Assembly: GCA_001602455.1 (NCBI GenBank)
Contig: CP012157.1
Span: 615,733-679,732, forward strand
DNA from: Betaproteobacteria bacterium UKL13-2
GTDB taxonomy: Bacteria > Pseudomonadota > Gammaproteobacteria > Burkholderiales > Usitatibacteraceae
Direction of reading: 5' to 3'
DNA: 64,000 nt
The notes below the pieces were generated by a model, which was not told where the DNA came from, made no database searches, and saw only the letters and a list, made by a program, of their open reading frames with translations. The stretch's first letter is position 1. Every line of letters begins with the position of its first letter. Below, in pieces: positions 17,784-25,998 of the stretch. A program made the translations under genes and the position numbers.

Positions 17784-18533
17784 TCAACGTCGGGATCGTT
17801 GCAACTCTTCGCCGATATGTTGTGCTGTCTCAGCAACTTTTTTTGCCAGCTTTGGCATCTCGTTTCGCGGCAGACGCCCAGAGGGTGCGCGCAATGCGAC
17901 ACAGCACTCCACATCGCCAGTAGGACCAAAAACCGGGGCGGCGACTGCTCGCACGCCATCCGCCAGTTCTTCGTCGTCAACCGCCCAACCCCGTCTCTTG
18001 ATATCGACCAATTGTTTGCCAATTTCGTCTAAGTTGGTAATGGTGTGTGCCGTCAAGGCGGGCATTGGAGTGGCGTCGATCTCTTGGAACAAGGTGGCGG
18101 GCCCGAATGCCAAGAAAACGCGACCGCTAGCCGAGCAATACATTGGGACGGAATCCCCCACTTCTGCAGAAACCCGTACCGCTTGGCGGCTCTCGCATGG
18201 GAGGGTCACGACCACAACATTTCCTCGTCGCACCGAAAGCAAGATAGTTTCGCCCGTCTCGTCGCGCAGGCGCTCAAGATGTGGCCGTGCGAGTGAGGTT
18301 ACGTCCATTGAGCCTAGATTGCGGTGGGCAAGAGCAATCAGCCCCGGCCCCATGCGGTATCTGCGCGTCGTGGCGTCCTGTACCAGTAATTCCCCCTCTG
18401 CAAGGGCGCGGAGCAGGCGGTGCACAATCACTTTGTCCATGGCGACGGCACGCCCAAGTTCGCTCGCTCCCCACTCTTCGTGTTCAGCAGAAAACATTTT
18501 GAGAAGACGGATTGCTTTGGCGACGGTTTTCAT
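17784..18533 (-). CDS. IclR-family transcriptional regulator
   Basis: 249 residues. N-terminal winged helix (GASELGRAVAMDKVIVHRLL, then LAEGELLVQDATTRRYRMG) at about 20-70, followed by the IclR effector domain (LRDETGETILLSVRRGNVV, VGDSVPMYCSASGRVFLAF, WAVDDEELADGVRAVAAPVF). IclR proteins often control aromatic acid pathways. It is convergent with the sulfatase gene (7 bp between stops) and divergent from the VOC/SulP pair, which makes those two the most obvious targets; control of the long operon is possible. ATG at 18533. Confidence 0.92.
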   Translation of the reverse strand: MKTVAKAIRLLKMFSAEHEEWGASELGRAVAMDKVIVHRLLRALAEGELLVQDATTRRYRMGPGLIALAHRNLGSMDVTSLARPHLERLRDETGETILLSVRRGNVVVVTLPCESRQAVRVSAEVGDSVPMYCSASGRVFLAFGPATLFQEIDATPMPALTAHTITNLDEIGKQLVDIKRRGWAVDDEELADGVRAVAAPVFGPTGDVECCVALRAPSGRLPRNEMPKLAKKVAETAQHIGEELQRSRR

Positions 18534-18601
18534 GGAATCTGCGGGTCAATCGAAAGCTACAACTTACTGGCGAGCGCGAGCAGTCGGCGAGCGCTTCTCA
18601 C

Positions 18602-18613
18602 ATTGTAAACAAT
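18602..18613. promoter_or_regulatory. possible operator: 5-bp inverted repeat between IclR and VOC genes
   Basis: ATTGT-AA-ACAAT lies in the 167-bp divergent gap, about 70 bp before the regulator gene and 90 bp before the VOC gene. Position fits an autoregulatory IclR site, but the arms are short and could occur by chance. Confidence 0.3.
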
Positions 18614-18700
18614 TGGGCGATGGGTCCACACAAGGCGGCCCAAATGTTTCATACACGAGCAACATGCATCCTTTCACAATCCGCTATACAGGGGGCCGCG

Positions 18701-19147
18701 ATGGCCATTGAGTCGCTTTCTGTGACGCCGAATCACGTCAGCTTTACGGTGATGAATATTCAGCGCGCATTAGATGTCTTTATACAGCTTCTGGGTGCCG
18801 AACTCTTAAGCCACAACAACGCGGCGAATCTTCAAGGCATTCGCGGAATGACAGCGCTTGACGTCAAATCGCTGGAAATTGCTTTTCTCCAACTCGGGTC
18901 GCAACGGGTTGAACTGCTTCAATTCATGCCGATGCAAGAGGCGACCGCATTGACACCAAACACGCCAAGTTTTGCTCATCTTGCAATATCGGTCGCTGAT
19001 TTTGATACTTTCCTCACGCAGGCTCGACAGTTTGATCTCATGCCCATTGGGGAATCGATGCGGATGCTCGGCGGGTTGGATGTCGGCAAACGAGCGATCT
19101 ATCTGCGTAGCCCAGACGCGCTCGTTCTCGAAGTGATTGGCGTGTAA
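18701..19147 (+). CDS. VOC-family protein (glyoxalase/bleomycin-resistance/dioxygenase fold)
   Basis: 148 residues from ATG at 18701, which is preceded by a purine-rich AGGGGG stretch. An upstream extension of the open frame would overlap the IclR control region and is not credible. The domain is a two-module VOC fold with a metal-ligand pattern of H (NHVSFTVMN), E (RVELLQFMP), H (FAHLAISVADFD) and E (LVLEVIGV). This matches lactoylglutathione lyase and methylmalonyl-CoA epimerase relatives, but the substrate cannot be told. It is followed 19 bp later by the SulP transporter and is probably cotranscribed with it. A role as isomerase in the gentisate branch is conceivable but unsupported. Confidence 0.82.
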   Translation: MAIESLSVTPNHVSFTVMNIQRALDVFIQLLGAELLSHNNAANLQGIRGMTALDVKSLEIAFLQLGSQRVELLQFMPMQEATALTPNTPSFAHLAISVADFDTFLTQARQFDLMPIGESMRMLGGLDVGKRAIYLRSPDALVLEVIGV

Positions 19148-19166
19148 GAGTCCACTTAGCCGTCAC

Positions 19167-20819
19167 ATGAGACTTTTCCCCTTCCTCTCGTGGCCTCGCC
19201 CGTCTCGAGAATCGGCTCAGGCAGATTTGCTTGCCGCCATAACGGTGGCAAGTGTGGTGATTCCACAGTCTGTCGCCTATGCGTCCTTAGCAGGAATGCC
19301 ACTCGTGACGGGCCTCTATGCATGCCTACTGCCCACACTGGTAGGCGCTCTCTGGGGTTCGGCCCCACGACTCGCGACTGGGCCTGTCGCACTGACGAGT
19401 ATTCTCACAATGAGCAGTCTATCCGTCCTTGCGGCACCAGGGTCCGAGACGTGGGTACGATACGCAATATGGCTTGCGATCATGGCAGGTGTCATCCAAG
19501 TGGCGTTGGGCGTACTTCGCGGCACTTGGTTGTTCAATTTAGTCTCGCTGCCGGTTTTGCACGGATTTACGCAGGCTGCGACTTTGCTAATCATTGTGTC
19601 CCAGTTGCCTCATCTGCTCGGCGTGGCAGCCGAGGCGACGAGGGGCAACTTACTGCACATCAGTGCTACCGGCCTGCACGCAGCCTCGGCAGTCTTTGGT
19701 GTGTCAGCGCTCGCTTGGCTGCTAATGTGCCGGCGCGCACTGCCCCGGTTTCCAGCGATCGCGCTAGCGGCTGCACTTGGCGGCTTCGTTTCTTGGACCG
19801 TCGACTTTGAGTCCCTTGGCGGTGCTGTCGTGGGCTCGCTACCAGGAGGATTGCCAGCGTTGGCATTTCCTGTTGCAGTGAGTGGACCAGAGCTACTAGC
19901 GCTGATTCCGGTGGCAGTGACGATCGCGTTGATTAGTTTTGTCGAGACGATGTCAAGCGCCAAAAGTGAAGCAGTGACGATGGATAAGCCATGGGATGCG
20001 GCGCAGGAAGCGGTCGGACAGGGGCTCGCAAAAATCGTATCGGGTTTTTCAGGGGCTTTTCCGGTGAGTACGTCCTTTTCGCGATCGGCGCTGAATCGCT
20101 ACGCGGGTGCCCGTTCATCTTGGGCCACTCTTTTTGCCGTTGTTCTCGTTGCCTTGTTCGTTGAGTATGCAATCAGTGCGATGCGAACAATTCCGATGGC
20201 TGTGCTTGCCGCCATCATCGTCACGCCACTGCTGCCGATGTTGACAGTGGGGTCGTGGCGTCAGTTTTGGCGGCTATCCAAGGTTGAGTGTTGCATCGGG
20301 GTCGCGACCCTGATCGGAACCTTCGTGTTCGCACCGGCGCTTCACTGGGGCGTTGCGCTCGGTATTGCCCTGACATTGCTGAAATTTATGTGGAGTCATT
20401 TGCACCCGCGCATCATTGAGATTGGGCGGCACGCAGATGGTAGCCTGCGTGATCGAGAGCGATTCAATCTGCCCGTGCTTTTTGACCGCTGTTTGTCCAT
20501 TCGCGTGGATGCCGCTCTAGACTTTGTCAGTGCAGTACGGGTTGAAACCTTCATCGTTGATCGCTTGCGACGTATGCCCTCGACCAAGTGTATCTGCCTA
20601 TTTGCGTCTGGCTTGAACTCAATCGACGCTACCGGGTATGCGGCACTCGACGCAATTTGTGACCGTGCTCACAACGCGGGGATTGAGATCATACTTTGCG
20701 CCCTTAAGGCGCAACCTGAGGACGTGCTCCGTGCAGCGGGACTTCTCGACCGCCCGCACGTCCACAATGCGCGCACCGAGGAAGAAGCCCTTGCCATCTT
20801 GAGTCAACTTGTGCGCTGA
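19167..20819 (+). CDS. SulP-family anion transporter (sulfate permease type) with STAS domain
   Basis: About 550 residues from ATG at 19167, with roughly a dozen hydrophobic segments. The family signature is seen in ASVVIPQSVAYASLAGMPLV, followed by TGLYACLLPTLVGALWG, and FSGAFPVSTSFSRSALN. The C-terminal STAS domain carries LNSIDATGYAALDAICDRA near 480. SulP proteins carry sulfate, bicarbonate or other anions. Beside a sulfatase and an arylsulfotransferase, sulfate is the natural guess; direction (uptake, or relief of the sulfate released inside) is open. The gene is convergent with the MFS gene, only 3 bp between stops. Confidence 0.9.
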   Translation: MRLFPFLSWPRPSRESAQADLLAAITVASVVIPQSVAYASLAGMPLVTGLYACLLPTLVGALWGSAPRLATGPVALTSILTMSSLSVLAAPGSETWVRYAIWLAIMAGVIQVALGVLRGTWLFNLVSLPVLHGFTQAATLLIIVSQLPHLLGVAAEATRGNLLHISATGLHAASAVFGVSALAWLLMCRRALPRFPAIALAAALGGFVSWTVDFESLGGAVVGSLPGGLPALAFPVAVSGPELLALIPVAVTIALISFVETMSSAKSEAVTMDKPWDAAQEAVGQGLAKIVSGFSGAFPVSTSFSRSALNRYAGARSSWATLFAVVLVALFVEYAISAMRTIPMAVLAAIIVTPLLPMLTVGSWRQFWRLSKVECCIGVATLIGTFVFAPALHWGVALGIALTLLKFMWSHLHPRIIEIGRHADGSLRDRERFNLPVLFDRCLSIRVDAALDFVSAVRVETFIVDRLRRMPSTKCICLFASGLNSIDATGYAALDAICDRAHNAGIEIILCALKAQPEDVLRAAGLLDRPHVHNARTEEEALAILSQLVR

Positions 20820-20822
20820 GGT

Positions 20823-22172
20823 TCAATGCGCTTCGGTTGCATCAACGGGCTTTACTCGTCGCGCCTGTCTTGAAAGTGCGAGCACGGCAACGCTCGCAAT
20901 CATCGCGAGTGCGATCGCTGCCGAGAAAATCTGTCCATTGGTCCAACCGGCTGAGATGAGCGATCCTGCGACCAAAGGGCTCGATATTGAGCCCACTCGA
21001 CCAACGCCGAGTCCTATGCCGATACCGGTCGTGCGTATGTGGCTAGGGTAGTACGTTGCGGCCAGCGCCCCCATGCAAAAGGAAGCGCCTACAATCGAAA
21101 ATCCGGTCGCAAAGGTTACGATGGCAGTAGCACTTGAGATACTGCTTTCTTGCGCAAGCATGAATAGGCAGACACCTGCCATAACGTAGGCGACGCAAAG
21201 TAGCTTCTCCAAAGCGATCTTCGCTGCGAGCCACGCCACGAGCACTCCGCCAATCAAAGCACCAAAGTCCCAAAGGGAGAAAGTACGCAGTACCGTGTCG
21301 AGCGGGTTCCCCACACGCGTGAGCAGTGTGACGTACCAACTCTGAATGAAGAACACCATCGCTTGAGTGCAAATGAACAGAACCCAAATGAGTAGCGTTG
21401 AACTGGCGCGGCCATTTGAGAACAGCGCACTCAAGCCTGTATGCCCTTGGCTTACCTCAGATTGAACTGCCGAGGTCAACTGGCAGGTCTCAGGGAGCGT
21501 GGGCAGAAAGCGCCGGACGGTCACGCACGCCTCAGCATTCCGGCCGCGCCCGACCAGAAAGGCTGGAGATTCTGGGACCGCGAACCAGACTATTGCTGCG
21601 ATGACAAGCGGCGCGATACCGCCGACATAGAATGCGGATGTCCATCCAAAGTGCGGGATTAGGTAGGCACCCAATAGACTACCCAACGCTCCGCCTAGTG
21701 CGGCACCGCTGTACACCAGCACAATCTGAAATGCTCTTCGCTTGGCTGGCATTAGCTCACTGATGAGCGAGATCACGTTGGGAATCGCTCCGCCCATGCC
21801 GACACCAACGAGAAACCGCCACAGAATCAGTTGCGAAATATCGCTTGCAGTAACCGTGCCTAGACAAGCGATTGAACCGAAACAATACATCAGCAAGAGA
21901 GTATTCTTTCGACCCCATCGGTCACCCATGAAGCCGGCCAGCACAGACCCAATGCCAACCCCGATCAGCGATGCAGAGAGTGCCCATCTGAATGCGGAAG
22001 GTTCTTGCTTCCACGCCTCCGCCATCGTCGGCAATACGAGGCCCATCAACGATAGATCATAGCCATCTAGCATCATCATCAACGCACCGATGAAAACGAT
22101 TTGCCAATGGCGCGCGCTCATCGGTGCGTCACTCATTACGGTTCCTACATCTAGCGAGGTCGCATTGCGCAT
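20823..22172 (-). CDS. MFS transporter, aromatic acid:H+ symporter (AAHS) type
   Basis: 449 residues, 12 predicted membrane segments. The DGYDLSLMG motif in the first segment and GDRWGRK in the first cytoplasmic loop are typical of the AAHS family, which takes up benzoates, 4-hydroxybenzoate, gentisate or related acids. PESPAFLVGRGR after segment six is another family mark. It is last in the E1-alpha, E1-beta, lipoyl, aminotransferase operon, 32 bp after the aminotransferase gene. The aspartate in DGYD is the residue linked to proton coupling in this family. The substrate is probably an aromatic carboxylate used by the neighbouring genes. Confidence 0.9.
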   Translation of the reverse strand: MRNATSLDVGTVMSDAPMSARHWQIVFIGALMMMLDGYDLSLMGLVLPTMAEAWKQEPSAFRWALSASLIGVGIGSVLAGFMGDRWGRKNTLLLMYCFGSIACLGTVTASDISQLILWRFLVGVGMGGAIPNVISLISELMPAKRRAFQIVLVYSGAALGGALGSLLGAYLIPHFGWTSAFYVGGIAPLVIAAIVWFAVPESPAFLVGRGRNAEACVTVRRFLPTLPETCQLTSAVQSEVSQGHTGLSALFSNGRASSTLLIWVLFICTQAMVFFIQSWYVTLLTRVGNPLDTVLRTFSLWDFGALIGGVLVAWLAAKIALEKLLCVAYVMAGVCLFMLAQESSISSATAIVTFATGFSIVGASFCMGALAATYYPSHIRTTGIGIGLGVGRVGSISSPLVAGSLISAGWTNGQIFSAAIALAMIASVAVLALSRQARRVKPVDATEAH

Positions 22173-22204
22173 TGTCTTACCCCTTGCTGCGGTAGTCGAT
22201 AAAG

Positions 22205-23554
22205 TCAGAGGGATGAGAGTGCGTCATCGATGCGGTCTAGTCCCATTTGCAGGTCTTGCTCGGTCATGCCCGCGGACACGAAGTAGCGATCCCCTCGTCC
22301 GGCGTAGACGCCGCGGTCAAGTAGTGCTTTCCTGAAGCGACGCGCCTTATCGGCGTCCGCTTTCGCACGCAGTTCTGCATGAGAATAAGCCACTGCCATA
22401 TCCGTAAAGTGTACGCAAAAAACACCACGTACACCTTGCACGAGAGCGGGATGTCCGTGTCTATCGGCGCATGACTTGAACTCACGCATAAAGTGCTGCT
22501 GCATTCGATCAATTCGCTGGTAGGCTGCGCCATCGTCTTCTTCCAGCATTTGCATCGTGATTACACCACCAGCCATACTCATCGGAGCGGCATTGAACGT
22601 TCCGGCACCGACGACTCGATTCGATTTGATCAACTCAAAGATGTGTTCGCGACCCGCTAGCGCGGCCAGTGGCATTCCGCCAGCGATCGCTTTGCCGAAC
22701 GTTGCCAGATCGGGTGTAACCCCATAGTGACCCTGTGCGCCTGAGAGTCCCATCCTAAATCCTGTGATGACCTCATCTATGCAGAGCAGCACGCCATACT
22801 TGGTGCACAGTTCCCGGGCTGCTTCGAGGTAACCGGGTCTTGGGAGCACACAGCCTCCATTGGTCATGACCCCTTCCATCAATATGAGCGCAATGTCACG
22901 ACCGTGCTCTGCCAATAATTGCTTGAGCGCATCAACGTCATTCCACGGGATCTTGATCGACTCCTGTAACGTCAGGTGGGATTTTCCCTCTGTGTACATT
23001 GGATCGCGGTCGTTCTCAATCGCAAACGGGACACCGTGTGGTTCTGGATCGCTCATTCCACCAAGGACGTTGTCGATCCAACCATGGTAGTGCCCATCGA
23101 AACGCACAAAGTACTTGCGTCCCGTAAAGGCTCGCGCAACCCGAATCGCCATCTGTACCGCCTCAGACCCTGTCGTCACGAATCGTACACGGTCTGCGCA
23201 GGGAACGTGCTGTACCACTTTCTCTGCCAGTTGGACTTCTTGTTCTGTTTGGAGCATGCCTGAAGCGACAACGAATACCCGCGACATCTGCTCCTGCACG
23301 GCGCGCTCATAGCGTTCGTTGCCATGCCCCCAAATACCAGGTCCCATTCCAATGGCAAAGTCAACCAACTCGCGTCCGTCGACATCCCACATACGCTGAC
23401 CCTGCGCACGTTCAATGAAAACGGCTGGCTCTGCGACTGCCCGCAGATTGCTCTGCCGACCCGGCATGACACGCGATGCACGCTCAGCCAAGTCCGTTGT
23501 GCGACTGGAGGCTAGCACGACCGAAGCCTTCCCCGTGCCATCACGCAGCGTCAC
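22205..23554 (-). CDS. class III PLP-dependent aminotransferase (glutamate-1-semialdehyde aminomutase-like)
   Basis: About 449 residues. Start chosen at GTG 23554, which has AAAGGGGA in front and lies 40 bp after the lipoyl gene; a longer frame to 23659 would overlap that gene. Seen: VTTGSEAVQMAIRVARAFTG (cofactor phosphate loop), FDGHYHGW, LCIDEVITGFRMG with the cofactor-binding aspartate, and the PLP lysine in TFGKAIAGGMPLAALAG. The wording is that of the HemL-like branch of class III enzymes, many of which are not involved in heme synthesis. Linked to an oxo-acid dehydrogenase E1 pair, it could make a 2-oxo acid or aldehyde for that enzyme from an amino compound. Substrate unknown. Confidence 0.9.
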   Translation of the reverse strand: MTLRDGTGKASVVLASSRTTDLAERASRVMPGRQSNLRAVAEPAVFIERAQGQRMWDVDGRELVDFAIGMGPGIWGHGNERYERAVQEQMSRVFVVASGMLQTEQEVQLAEKVVQHVPCADRVRFVTTGSEAVQMAIRVARAFTGRKYFVRFDGHYHGWIDNVLGGMSDPEPHGVPFAIENDRDPMYTEGKSHLTLQESIKIPWNDVDALKQLLAEHGRDIALILMEGVMTNGGCVLPRPGYLEAARELCTKYGVLLCIDEVITGFRMGLSGAQGHYGVTPDLATFGKAIAGGMPLAALAGREHIFELIKSNRVVGAGTFNAAPMSMAGGVITMQMLEEDDGAAYQRIDRMQQHFMREFKSCADRHGHPALVQGVRGVFCVHFTDMAVAYSHAELRAKADADKARRFRKALLDRGVYAGRGDRYFVSAGMTEQDLQMGLDRIDDALSSL

Positions 23555-23594
23555 AAGCTTCCCCTTTGGATAGTCATTCTGATTTGTCCCTAAG

Positions 23595-23834
23595 CTATTG
23601 CTGGTCAATGCTGCAAACGACACTCCCCACGGTCGTTTCTGTTCCCGCGGGCACCGCAATCGAGATGAGGGTGCCGTTGCACGGCGCTTCGACCTCCATC
23701 GTTACCTTTTCGGTTTCGATTTCATAGAGAGTCTCGCCTTTGACGAACGATTCGCCCGGCTGTTTTCTCCAAACTGAAACCGTTGCCTCGTCCATGTTCA
23801 TGCCGACGCGACTCAGCTTTAAATTGACTTTCAT
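23595..23834 (-). CDS. stand-alone lipoyl-domain protein (79 aa)
   Basis: The whole protein is one lipoyl/biotinyl domain. The modified lysine is expected in YEIETEKVTMEVEAP (near residue 43), the usual E-K-V/A-T context for lipoylation rather than the MKM of biotin carriers. Residues GMNMDEATVSVWRKQPGESF start the fold. A normal E2 would continue with an E1-binding segment and a catalytic acyltransferase domain, but here the frame ends at 79 residues and no E2 core follows. It sits directly after the E1-beta stop and before the aminotransferase gene. It may carry an acyl or electron load for the adjacent E1 pair. Confidence 0.88.
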   Translation of the reverse strand: MKVNLKLSRVGMNMDEATVSVWRKQPGESFVKGETLYEIETEKVTMEVEAPCNGTLISIAVPAGTETTVGSVVCSIDQQ

Positions 23835-24848
23835 TCAGGTTCCTTTTTGCGGCGTGTCCCCGCCTTGCAAGAGCGCGTAAACACATTGCACAATCTTGTC
23901 TGCATCTGGCAACACAGCGCGTTCTAGCGCTGGCGCGTAGGGCATCGCCACATCGGGTACCGTGACTCGCTTGATCGGGCGATCCAAGTGCCTGAATCCT
24001 CGGTCGGCAATAACGGCGGATATGTGGCTTGCTGCGCTGCATCGATCACGCGACTCGTCAACAATCACTAAACGTCCAGTCTTCGAGACGGAAGCGAGAA
24101 TCGTCGCCTCATCAAGCGGTACTAGCGTTCGTGGATCAATAACTTCAGCCAAAATACCGTGCTCGTCGAACAAAATGGTGGCCGCGCTTAGGGTGGGTTT
24201 GACCATCGTGCCAATGGCAACGATAGTCACGTCCTTGCCCTCGCGTTTGATGGCGGCTTGGCCGAGTGGGATTACGTAGTCATCGTCAGGAACCTCCCCC
24301 ATGTCGCCGCCGCGGCCACCCGGCTCAAGGAACACGCACGGGTTGCTACCTCGTATGCAGGACTTGAGCAGCCCTTTTGCATCTGCCGCGTTTGACGGTA
24401 CGCAAACATTGATACCACCCAGATTCATGAGTAGCGGATAAGGTGTGTCGGAGTGGTGTGCGGCAATTGAACGCCCTCCGCCATAGGTCGCGATGAAAGT
24501 TGCAGGGATACTAACTTGGCCACCCGTCATGAAGCGCAGTTTAGCCGCCTGATTTGCAATAGAGTCGAAGCCGGTATACATGAAATTAGCAAACATCATG
24601 TGAGTGACGGGTCGATAGCCAGCAATGGCTGCTCCCACCGTCATGCCCGTTAGGAGAGTCTCCGAAATCGGCATGTTGCGCACACGCGTGCGCCCGAACT
24701 CTTCGACGAGGCCACGTGTGTCCCCAGAAATGCTGATTTCAACGTCCTCACCTAATACGATCACCTTGGGGTTGCGTCGCATTTCTTCGACAAGTCCCTC
24801 GCGGATCGCTTGAATCAAGCGTTTTTTCGCCATTGCTACGCGCCTCAA
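23835..24848 (-). CDS. 2-oxo acid (acetoin-type) dehydrogenase E1 component, beta subunit
   Basis: 337 residues, transketolase-like pyrimidine-binding domain followed by the transketolase C-terminal domain: VIVLGEDVEIS, RVRNMPISETLLTGMTVGAA, GYRPVTHMMFANFMYTGFDS and EVIDPRTLVPLD. It overlaps the E1-alpha gene by ATGA at 24845-24848, so the two subunits are translationally coupled. ATG at 24848, or the in-frame ATG at 24833, starts it. With E1-alpha it forms the thiamine-diphosphate enzyme that decarboxylates a 2-oxo acid or cleaves a diketone or hydroxyketone and passes the acyl group to a lipoyl arm. Confidence 0.92.
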   Translation of the reverse strand: MRRVAMAKKRLIQAIREGLVEEMRRNPKVIVLGEDVEISISGDTRGLVEEFGRTRVRNMPISETLLTGMTVGAAIAGYRPVTHMMFANFMYTGFDSIANQAAKLRFMTGGQVSIPATFIATYGGGRSIAAHHSDTPYPLLMNLGGINVCVPSNAADAKGLLKSCIRGSNPCVFLEPGGRGGDMGEVPDDDYVIPLGQAAIKREGKDVTIVAIGTMVKPTLSAATILFDEHGILAEVIDPRTLVPLDEATILASVSKTGRLVIVDESRDRCSAASHISAVIADRGFRHLDRPIKRVTVPDVAMPYAPALERAVLPDADKIVQCVYALLQGGDTPQKGT

Positions 24849-25837
24849 GGCATCTGGTTATGAAACATGTAATCTTGGATTTGCGAGAGCGGTGGATCAG
24901 GAGCCGCCTCAGCGGCTTTCACAGACTCTGAAACAACTTCAGCGACGCGACGCTGCATCTCGACCCATTTGCTTTCATCTAGGTTCCCGGTGTCCCGCAG
25001 TGCGTTGCGATACAGGTCTAGCGGATCGCGTTCACGGCGTCGGGCGACTTCTTCGTCTGGGCGATACTTGGCACCAGCAAGGAACCCAGACTCCGCCTCC
25101 ACATGACCACACAGCCGGTACGTCATCGCCTCAATGAGTGTCGGCCCCCTACCGCTTCGAGCACGCTCAATCGCCTCTCGCGCGACGCCCCAGACAGCCT
25201 CAACGTCATTACCGTCGACCTCAACCGACGCCACACCGTATGGGGTGGCGCGTTCGGAGATTCGTCCGGCTGTCACGGTGTGAGCCGGTGAGAACTCCGA
25301 CCATTCATTGTTCTCGCATACCATCACCATTGGTAGCTTCCAAAGGGCGGTGAGGTTCAATGCTTCACTCAGCACACCCTGTGCCGCGGCACCGTCGCCA
25401 AAAAATGCGACCCCAACCGCCCCTGACTGATCCATTGATGCCGCCAAAGCGGCGCCCGCGATGAGGCTGATACCGCCCCCTACAATTCCATTGGCACCCA
25501 TGATGCCCTTGGAAAAATCGGCGACGTGCATGGTGCCACCCATTCCCTTGCATACTCCCGTTTGCTTCGCGTAAATTTCTGCAATCAGACTTTCAGGCGA
25601 GCCCCCTTTTGCCAGAAAATGACCATGACCACGATGGGTGCTCGCGATCCAATCGCGATCATTCAGGTGATCACAAACCCCAACCCCGACCGCCTCTTGT
25701 CCGATGTACAGATGTACGCCGGCGATCAATCGACCTGCGCGAAAGTCGTCGCCTAGCCGCTCTTCGACGCGCCGAATAAGCAGCATTCGTTCGAGCATGG
25801 CGAGACGGCGTTGCTCGGGAATTCCTTCTAAATTCAC
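24845..25837 (-). CDS. 2-oxo acid (acetoin-type) dehydrogenase E1 component, alpha subunit
   Basis: 330 residues. The thiamine-diphosphate motif is complete: GDG in VAFFGDGAAAQGVL near 147, ending in ENN about 26 residues on. Other family marks are LYIGQEAVGVGVCDHL, RGHGHFLAKGG, MGGTMHVADFSKGIMGANGI and a phosphorylation-loop-like TYRLCGHVEAE. It is first in the operon. The ATG is preceded by a 140-bp control region with a palindrome. No E3 (dihydrolipoamide dehydrogenase) and no true E2 lie nearby, so the partner enzymes must be shared with the central complexes or are not used. Confidence 0.92.
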   Translation of the reverse strand: MNLEGIPEQRRLAMLERMLLIRRVEERLGDDFRAGRLIAGVHLYIGQEAVGVGVCDHLNDRDWIASTHRGHGHFLAKGGSPESLIAEIYAKQTGVCKGMGGTMHVADFSKGIMGANGIVGGGISLIAGAALAASMDQSGAVGVAFFGDGAAAQGVLSEALNLTALWKLPMVMVCENNEWSEFSPAHTVTAGRISERATPYGVASVEVDGNDVEAVWGVAREAIERARSGRGPTLIEAMTYRLCGHVEAESGFLAGAKYRPDEEVARRRERDPLDLYRNALRDTGNLDESKWVEMQRRVAEVVSESVKAAEAAPDPPLSQIQDYMFHNQMP

Positions 25838-25871
25838 TCGTGCCTTTCATCCATATCACAACAACTATTGT

Positions 25872-25888
25872 GTTACGATATACGTAAC
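25872..25888. promoter_or_regulatory. 17-bp palindrome upstream of the E1-alpha operon (probable operator)
   Basis: GTTACG-ATATA-CGTAAC is a perfect inverted repeat, 35 bp before the E1-alpha ATG. A weaker symmetric element (CGAT-GATA-ATCG) follows at 25908-25919. The shape fits a dimeric GntR or TetR type regulator. No experimental link can be made from sequence alone. Confidence 0.6.
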
Positions 25889-25998
25889 GCAATGCCGATA
25901 AGTGTAACGATGATAATCGACACGTCGTTAGCGGTCAATATGGACGCCGTTTACGCCAACGCCAACGCGAACGTATAGCGATGCGTCAAAATGCGTGT

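Noticed and set aside
1-25900. Catabolic stretch as a recent mobile island
   Set aside because: No transposase, integrase, tRNA border or clear change in composition was seen; the gene set alone does not prove transfer.
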